DNA of 10,339 bases from Sphingomonadales bacterium UBA658 (GTDB taxonomy: Bacteria; Pseudomonadota; Alphaproteobacteria; Sphingomonadales; Sphingomonadaceae), in contig DBOA01000023.1 of assembly GCA_002299195.1 (NCBI GenBank), positions 1 through 10,339 on the forward strand. Direction: 5' to 3'. This document shows, in pieces, positions 6,057-10,339 of the stretch. The notes under the pieces are model-generated. The model ran no database searches, was not told the origin of the DNA, and saw only the letters and a list, made by a program, of their open reading frames with translations. Each line of letters opens with the position of its first letter. Position 1 is the stretch's first letter. The position numbers and the translations under genes were made by a program.

Positions 6057-7277
6057 ATGGCAAAGATACAGACACCCCAAGCCGTTCGCGGTACTCAGGA
6101 CATGTTCGGCGAGACAGAAGAACGTTTTGCGCATGTCGTCGCAACATTTGAACGCGTGCGCAGGCTTTATGGATTTAAGGGCCTTCAGCTGCCCGTGATT
6201 GAGCCAACAGCCGTTTTTTCGCGCAGCTTGGGTGAGGCGACGGATGTCGTATCCAAGGAAATGTACAGCTTCGAAGATCGCGGCGGGGATTCGATCACGC
6301 TGCGGCCCGAATTTACGGCGGGCATTGCGCGCGCATACCTTACCAATGGCTGGCAGCAATTTGCGCCTATGAAACTGTCGGTGCACGGCCCATTGTTCCG
6401 CTACGAACGCCCGCAAAAGGGCCGCTATCGTCAATTTCACCAGATTGATGCGGAGATTATCGGCGCAGCAGAGCCTGCCGCCGATGTTGAACTGCTGGTG
6501 ATGGCGGACCAGTTGCTAAAGGAATTGGGCATAAACGAAGGCGTGACGTTGCAGCTCAACACATTGGGCGACACGCAAAGCCGCGATGCGTGGCGCGCGG
6601 CATTGGTCGGCTATTTCAATGACCACAAGGGGGCGCTTTCGGAAGATAGCCTATCGCGGCTGGAGAAAAATCCGCTGCGTATTCTGGATAGCAAAGACCC
6701 CAAAGACCGCCCGATTGCCGACGCGGCGCCGGTGATCGACGATTATCTGTCTGGCGAAGCACAGGATTTCTTCGGCGCGGTCACAGCAGGCCTTGATGCC
6801 GCTGGCGTCGCATGGACGCGCAATGCCGCGCTGGTGCGCGGCCTCGATTATTATCGCCACACTGCGTTTGAGTTTGTGACCGACCGGTTGGGTGCGCAGG
6901 GCACCGTGCTGGGCGGCGGACGCTATGATGGCTTGATTGAGAATTTGGGCGGACCGGCAACGCCAGCGGTTGGCTGGGCGGCGGGCATTGAGCGGTTGGG
7001 TATGTTGATTGATGCCGCACCAACACAGCAGATCGAAGCCATGATTGTTTTGGAGAATGACGCGGGTCTTGGACATGCCTTCGCGCTTTTGCGTCAGCTG
7101 CGCCAAGCCGGAATTTCGGCCGACATGATTGCAACTGGTTCTCCGAAAAAGCGCTATGATAAGGCCGTCAAGCAAAGCCCGGCGGCTATCCTACGCGTCA
7201 ATGAGGATGGATATTACGGGATGTCCGGTGAAGATAACAATGACCGGCTTAAGAGCGTTCTTCAGTCGCTCGCATGA
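6057..7277 (+). CDS. hisS: Histidine--tRNA ligase
   Basis: This class II aminoacyl-tRNA synthetase charges tRNA-His in the cytoplasm. The 406 residues are slightly shorter than E. coli HisRS (424). Visible hallmarks, in order, are the N-terminal AVRGTQDMFG, the substrate strand TLRPEFTAG (81-89), motif 2 FRYERPQKGRYRQFHQ (114-129), the HisRS-specific LVRGLDYY (259-266, with catalytic R261), and motif 3 with GGGRYDGL (286-293). The C-terminal region from about residue 325 is the anticodon-binding domain. All active-site motifs are intact. The ATG at 6057 has a modest AGGG element ten bases upstream and gives the standard N-terminus. The stop codon overlaps the prfA start as ATGA (7274-7277), so the two are co-transcribed and probably translationally coupled. 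Confidence 0.97.
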   Translation: MAKIQTPQAVRGTQDMFGETEERFAHVVATFERVRRLYGFKGLQLPVIEPTAVFSRSLGEATDVVSKEMYSFEDRGGDSITLRPEFTAGIARAYLTNGWQQFAPMKLSVHGPLFRYERPQKGRYRQFHQIDAEIIGAAEPAADVELLVMADQLLKELGINEGVTLQLNTLGDTQSRDAWRAALVGYFNDHKGALSEDSLSRLEKNPLRILDSKDPKDRPIADAAPVIDDYLSGEAQDFFGAVTAGLDAAGVAWTRNAALVRGLDYYRHTAFEFVTDRLGAQGTVLGGGRYDGLIENLGGPATPAVGWAAGIERLGMLIDAAPTQQIEAMIVLENDAGLGHAFALLRQLRQAGISADMIATGSPKKRYDKAVKQSPAAILRVNEDGYYGMSGEDNNDRLKSVLQSLA

Positions 7278-8353
7278 CCAAAATCTCCCCGCAACGTATC
7301 GCGCTTATTGAATCACGCTTTTCCGAGCTTGAGGCACGGATGGCGTCGGGGCAGTTGGAGGGCGATGCCTTTGTCACGGCTTCCAAGGAATATTCGGAGC
7401 TGGAACCGGTCGCCAAGGCGGCTGCCAATGTCCGGCGACTGCGCAAGGAAATCGAAACCTTGCAGCATATGTCTAAAGATTCCTCCGACCCCGACCTGCA
7501 CGAAATGGCGCTCGAGGAACTGGAGGATGTCAGCCATCAGTTGAGCCAAGCCGAAACCGCTTTGGCGATCTCGCTCTTGCCGAAAGATGCCGCCGATGAC
7601 CGGCCCGCCATGCTTGAAATCCGGGCGGGCACCGGCGGTGATGAAGCTGCGTTGTTTGCCGGTGACTTGTACCGCATGTACGAACGCTATGCCGCGGGGC
7701 AGGGGTGGAAGATCGAACCGATCTCCGTCAGCGCGTCCGATGTGGGCGGCTTCAAGGAAGTTGTTGTCGCGATCAAGGGCAATGGTGTTTTCGCCAAGCT
7801 GAAATATGAAAGCGGTGTCCACCGTGTGCAGCGCGTGCCCGTGACCGAAAGCGGCGGCCGCATTCACACCAGCGCCGCGACGGTCGCGGTGCTGCCGGAG
7901 CCGACCGAAGTCGATATCCAGATCGAGGCGCGCGACCTGAAAATCGACGTGTACCGTGCGTCGGGTGCAGGCGGACAGCACGTCAATACGACGGACTCGG
8001 CCGTTCGCATTACCCACTTGCCGACGGGCATCGTTGTGACCTGCCAGGACGGACGCAGCCAGCACAAGAATAAAGACCAAGCGATGCAGGTGCTGCGCGC
8101 GCGGATGTACGAAAAAGAGCGCGAGGAAGCCCAAGGCGCGGAAGCCGAGGCCCGCAAAGCGATGGTTGGCTCAGGCGACCGTTCGGAACGCATCCGCACC
8201 TATAATTTCCCGCAAGGCCGCGTGACCGACCACCGGATCAACCTGACGCTGCATAAGCTTCCGGAGATCTTGGAAGGCGGTGGCCTTGGTGAATTGGTCG
8301 CGGCGCTAATTGCCGAAGATCAGGCCGAGCGTATGGCGGGTCTGTCGGATTAA
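7274..8353 (+). CDS. prfA: Peptide chain release factor 1
   Basis: RF1 recognises UAA and UAG stop codons on the ribosome and triggers release of the finished protein. The 359 residues match the family (E. coli 360). Codon recognition by the PxT tripeptide is seen as PVT (189-191) in RVPVTESGGRIHTS, which marks RF1 and not RF2. The peptidyl-tRNA hydrolysis motif is GAGGQHVNTTDSAVR, with GGQ at 233-235. The N-terminal coiled domain (1 to about 100) and the conserved GTGGDEAALFAGDLYRMYERY (from residue 119) are intact. It overlaps hisS by four bases. In many bacteria prmC, whose product methylates the GGQ glutamine, follows prfA. Here the next gene is convergent and unrelated, so prmC must be elsewhere. 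Confidence 0.97.
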   Translation: MTKISPQRIALIESRFSELEARMASGQLEGDAFVTASKEYSELEPVAKAAANVRRLRKEIETLQHMSKDSSDPDLHEMALEELEDVSHQLSQAETALAISLLPKDAADDRPAMLEIRAGTGGDEAALFAGDLYRMYERYAAGQGWKIEPISVSASDVGGFKEVVVAIKGNGVFAKLKYESGVHRVQRVPVTESGGRIHTSAATVAVLPEPTEVDIQIEARDLKIDVYRASGAGGQHVNTTDSAVRITHLPTGIVVTCQDGRSQHKNKDQAMQVLRARMYEKEREEAQGAEAEARKAMVGSGDRSERIRTYNFPQGRVTDHRINLTLHKLPEILEGGGLGELVAALIAEDQAERMAGLSD

Positions 8354-8370
8354 GCCGATAACCCTTTGAC

Positions 8371-8399
8371 CGTCATCCTGAAACCAGTTCAGGATGACG
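8371..8399. repeat. REP-like palindrome, second copy, between convergent genes
   Basis: CGTCATCCTGAA (8371-8382) and TTCAGGATGACG (8388-8399) form a perfect 12-bp stem with a five-base ACCAG loop. It lies between the stops of prfA and the monooxygenase gene, a 64-bp gap. It shares the GTCATCC/GGATGAC core with the palindrome at 3127-3158, but the inner stem differs. There is no T-run on either side. As at the first site, it sits exactly between two 3' ends and may serve both as terminator and RNA-end protector. Confidence 0.7.
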
Positions 8400-8417
8400 A
8401 TGCGGCGCAACGTTGGT

Positions 8418-9485
8418 TCAGATCACCAACCGCCCATGGTCCAATTTCGGCAAGACATAACGTGCGAACATGTCGCATTCGTTGATGTGCGGGTAACCCG
8501 ACAAAATGAAGGCTTCGATGCCGACGGCGCGATAGGCCTCAATTTTGGCGAGCACTTGGTCCGGGTCGCCAACAATCGCCGCACCGCAGCCTGAACGTGC
8601 GCGGCCAATTCCGGTCCACAGATTGTCTTCCAGATATCCGTCGTTCGCCTCCGATTGCGCGCGCAATTCGGCCTGATGCGCAACACCGAAGGTTTGTGTA
8701 TCCAAGGATTTGTTGCGGATTGCGTCGCCTTGCTGCGCATCCAGCTTGGACAAGAGACGGTTCGCATAGTCCCGGGCTTCAGCTTCGGTTTCACGCACGA
8801 TGACATGCGCGCGGAAGCCATATTTCAACGTCCGTCCGAATTTTGCTGCGCGTGCGGTCATGTCTTCGACAAGGTCTTTTGCGCCCTGAACCGTTTCCGG
8901 CCACATCAAATATACATCGCAACCTTCGGCAGCAGCGTCCTTCGCGGCGGGCGAGAGACCACCGAAGTAAAGAGGCGGACATTTGCCGCTGACGGTCTTC
9001 ATACGTGGCGGGTCGAGATCGATTTTATAATGCTCGCCATCAATCGACAGATGTTCGCCGTTCAACAATGTCTTGAGGATCTGCATCGCTTCGACCGTCC
9101 GGCGATAGCGCGGTTCGCTGTCCATCTTGTCGCCCGGCAAGTCAGACGAGATGATGTTGACGTTCAACCGCCCACCCGAAATCTGGTCCAGCGTGGCAAT
9201 TTGCCGCGCCAATTGTGGGGGCCAGCTTTCGCCAATGCGCACCGCCATCAGCAACTTGATACGTGTGGTCAGCGTCGCAATCGCGCTGGCAAAAGCAGTG
9301 GTATCCAACCCAAGCGTGTAGCCCGAGGGCAGCAATATATTGTCGAACCCGCCCTTTTCAGCGGCGAGCACGATATTGCGGCAATGCTCCCAACTCGACG
9401 CGAGCATGGGGTCGGGTAGCCCAAGAAATTCGTAATCATCGTCGCATAATGCGGAGAACCAGCTGACTTCGATTGGATTGCTCAT
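8418..9485 (-). CDS. SsuD-like LLM-class flavin-dependent monooxygenase
   Basis: This 355-residue member of the bacterial luciferase-like superfamily is closest, by eye, to alkanesulfonate monooxygenase SsuD. Such enzymes use FMNH2 from a separate reductase and O2 to oxidise small organic substrates; SsuD releases sulfite and an aldehyde. Shared segments include RQIATLDQISGGRLNVNI, PPLYFGGLSPAA, FRAHVIVRET and AFILSGYPHINE. The SsuD active-site residues R226, H228, R297 and Y331 correspond to R225, H227, R297 and Y331 here. It differs in two ways. The C-terminal tail is about 25 residues shorter, and the cysteine near SsuD position 54 seems to be replaced in the PSGYTLGLDTTAF stretch. The ATG at 9485 overlaps the stop of the upstream aldo/keto reductase gene (ATGA, 9482-9485). 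No sulfonate transporter or flavin reductase gene is visible. The superfamily is certain; the alkanesulfonate substrate is only a possibility. Confidence 0.88.
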   Translation of the reverse strand: MSNPIEVSWFSALCDDDYEFLGLPDPMLASSWEHCRNIVLAAEKGGFDNILLPSGYTLGLDTTAFASAIATLTTRIKLLMAVRIGESWPPQLARQIATLDQISGGRLNVNIISSDLPGDKMDSEPRYRRTVEAMQILKTLLNGEHLSIDGEHYKIDLDPPRMKTVSGKCPPLYFGGLSPAAKDAAAEGCDVYLMWPETVQGAKDLVEDMTARAAKFGRTLKYGFRAHVIVRETEAEARDYANRLLSKLDAQQGDAIRNKSLDTQTFGVAHQAELRAQSEANDGYLEDNLWTGIGRARSGCGAAIVGDPDQVLAKIEAYRAVGIEAFILSGYPHINECDMFARYVLPKLDHGRLVI

Positions 9486-10339
9486 GGCAGGGGAACTCCT
9501 CGCGCAGCGACCAACACGCTATAATAGTCCGCGCGGGTCCATTTGATTTTGAAGGCATCGGCAGCCTCTGTGATGCGTGCCGGGTTTTGCGAGCCAACAA
9601 TCGGGATGGGGCGGGCAGGGTGCGCCATAATCCAGCTATAGGCCGCTGCGGTGCGCGAAACGCCATGCGCGGCTGCAACGCCCGACAGGGCCGCCGCGAC
9701 ATTTTGTTCGCGCGTGTTGCCGGGGTCGCCGATGCGACCGCCGCCAAGTGGCGACCATGCCAACACCGCCAAATCCATGGCGATGGCTTGATCAAGCTCG
9801 CCATTTTCGATGGTATCGATCCGCAACGGGGAAAGCTCCGGCTGCGTCGAGACAATCGGAACGCTGCTGAACTGTGCCAGCGTCGTGATTTGCGCTGTCG
9901 TGAAGTTCGACACACCAAAAGCGCGGATTTTTCCGGCTTTATGCGCGTCTTCGATGGTGCGTGCGATTTCTTGCGGGTGGGTGAGGATATCGGGACGGTG
10001 GATTTGCCACAGGTCGACATAGTCAGTACCCAAACGCGACAGGCTGTCGTCAATTGCCTTGGTCAGATATTCCGCGCTGCTGTCATATGGCGTCGGCGGG
10101 GTAATTCCGCCCTTGGTGGCCAGCACCATCCGGTCACGATATTCTGGTGCCTCGGCAAATACGCGGCCAAGCAGTTCCTCGGCCTTGCCAAAGCCTTGTT
10201 CACCAAAGCCATAGATGTCCGCCGTATCAAAAAGGGTGATGCCGGCTTCGAACGCCGCATCAATGGCCGCGCGGGCTGCGGACATTTCAAGACCCGCAAA
10301 GCGCCACATGCCCCACGCAATCGATGAAATTTCAATACC
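9482..10339 (-). CDS. Aldo/keto reductase (5' end beyond the right edge)
   Basis: The leftward frame stays open to the last base of the window, 285 codons plus stop, so the real start lies outside. The visible N-terminus reads GIEISSIAWGMWRFAG, the typical first strand of an NADPH-dependent aldo/keto reductase barrel. An internal ATG at 10309 would cut off this strand and is not the start. The catalytic tetrad is present, numbered from the window edge: D38 and Y43 in LFDTADIYG, K76 in VLATKGG and H114 in WQIHRPD. Further family motifs are AFGVSNFTTAQI, VSTQPELSPL and PIVGSQNP (cofactor binding near the C-terminus). The pattern resembles the YdhF-like subgroup. It should reduce aldehydes or ketones in the cytoplasm; the substrate is unknown. 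Its stop codon overlaps the start of the monooxygenase gene, making a two-gene coupled unit. Confidence 0.92.
   Translation of the reverse strand, partial: GIEISSIAWGMWRFAGLEMSAARAAIDAAFEAGITLFDTADIYGFGEQGFGKAEELLGRVFAEAPEYRDRMVLATKGGITPPTPYDSSAEYLTKAIDDSLSRLGTDYVDLWQIHRPDILTHPQEIARTIEDAHKAGKIRAFGVSNFTTAQITTLAQFSSVPIVSTQPELSPLRIDTIENGELDQAIAMDLAVLAWSPLGGGRIGDPGNTREQNVAAALSGVAAAHGVSRTAAAYSWIMAHPARPIPIVGSQNPARITEAADAFKIKWTRADYYSVLVAARGVPLP

Noticed and set aside
7313..8134. 273-codon leftward open frame
   Set aside because: It is antisense to prfA, which has intact PVT and GGQ motifs. High GC at third positions commonly leaves such shadow frames open.
8655..9419. 254-codon rightward open frame
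   Set aside because: It is antisense to the SsuD-like monooxygenase and has no recognisable domain.
9473..10327. 284-codon rightward open frame
   Set aside because: It is exactly antisense to the aldo/keto reductase, whose catalytic tetrad and motifs are clear. The antisense product has no recognisable domain and is rich in Arg and Cys.
1..10339. CRISPR arrays, tRNA or rRNA genes, insertion sequences, phage or toxin-antitoxin modules
   Set aside because: None was seen. There are no regularly spaced direct repeats, no cloverleaf-like stretch, and no transposase or integrase motifs in any long frame.

Overview
The window looks like chromosomal DNA of an alphaproteobacterium, most likely of the order Sphingomonadales. 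This is inferred from three things: a large secreted M61 peptidase of the type described from Sphingomonas, an SppA of the long two-domain form with a single N-terminal anchor, and moderate-to-high GC coding sequence. There is no rRNA, tRNA, IS element, CRISPR array or phage gene. It is mostly an ordinary housekeeping region with one unusual intergenic locus.

Layout. The left edge holds the 5' end of a leftward TlyA-type rRNA methyltransferase gene (1-221). Divergent from it, after 49 bp, is a proline-rich lipoprotein of unknown function (271-801). A 446-bp stretch without a conventional gene follows (802-1247). It contains a compact structured element: a Shine-Dalgarno with a 15-nt match to the 16S rRNA 3' end, a chain of very short overlapping reading frames, four tandem hairpins and an intrinsic terminator (about 950-1130). 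Next comes sppA (1248-3122), encoding the membrane-anchored signal peptide peptidase. A palindrome separates sppA from a convergent leftward cluster of three genes: an M61 peptidase with a PDZ-like C-terminus (4042-5976), inorganic pyrophosphatase ppa (3483-4019) and a small lipoprotein (3175-3486) that overlaps ppa by ATGA.

An 80-bp divergent spacer then leads to hisS (6057-7277) and prfA (7274-8353). These two rightward translation genes also overlap by ATGA. A second palindrome of the same kind follows, and after it another leftward pair reaches the right edge: an aldo/keto reductase running off the window (9482-10339) and an SsuD-like flavin-dependent monooxygenase (8418-9485), again joined by an ATGA overlap.

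How it fits together. hisS-prfA is a protein-synthesis operon. The M61-ppa-lipoprotein run is probably one transcript, although the three functions are not obviously related. The AKR/LLM pair looks like a small catabolic or detoxification unit, in which a monooxygenase makes an aldehyde and a reductase acts on a carbonyl. The part most worth checking is 950-1130, where the hairpin arms can re-pair in mutually exclusive ways, as in transcription attenuators. It lies upstream of and co-directional with sppA.
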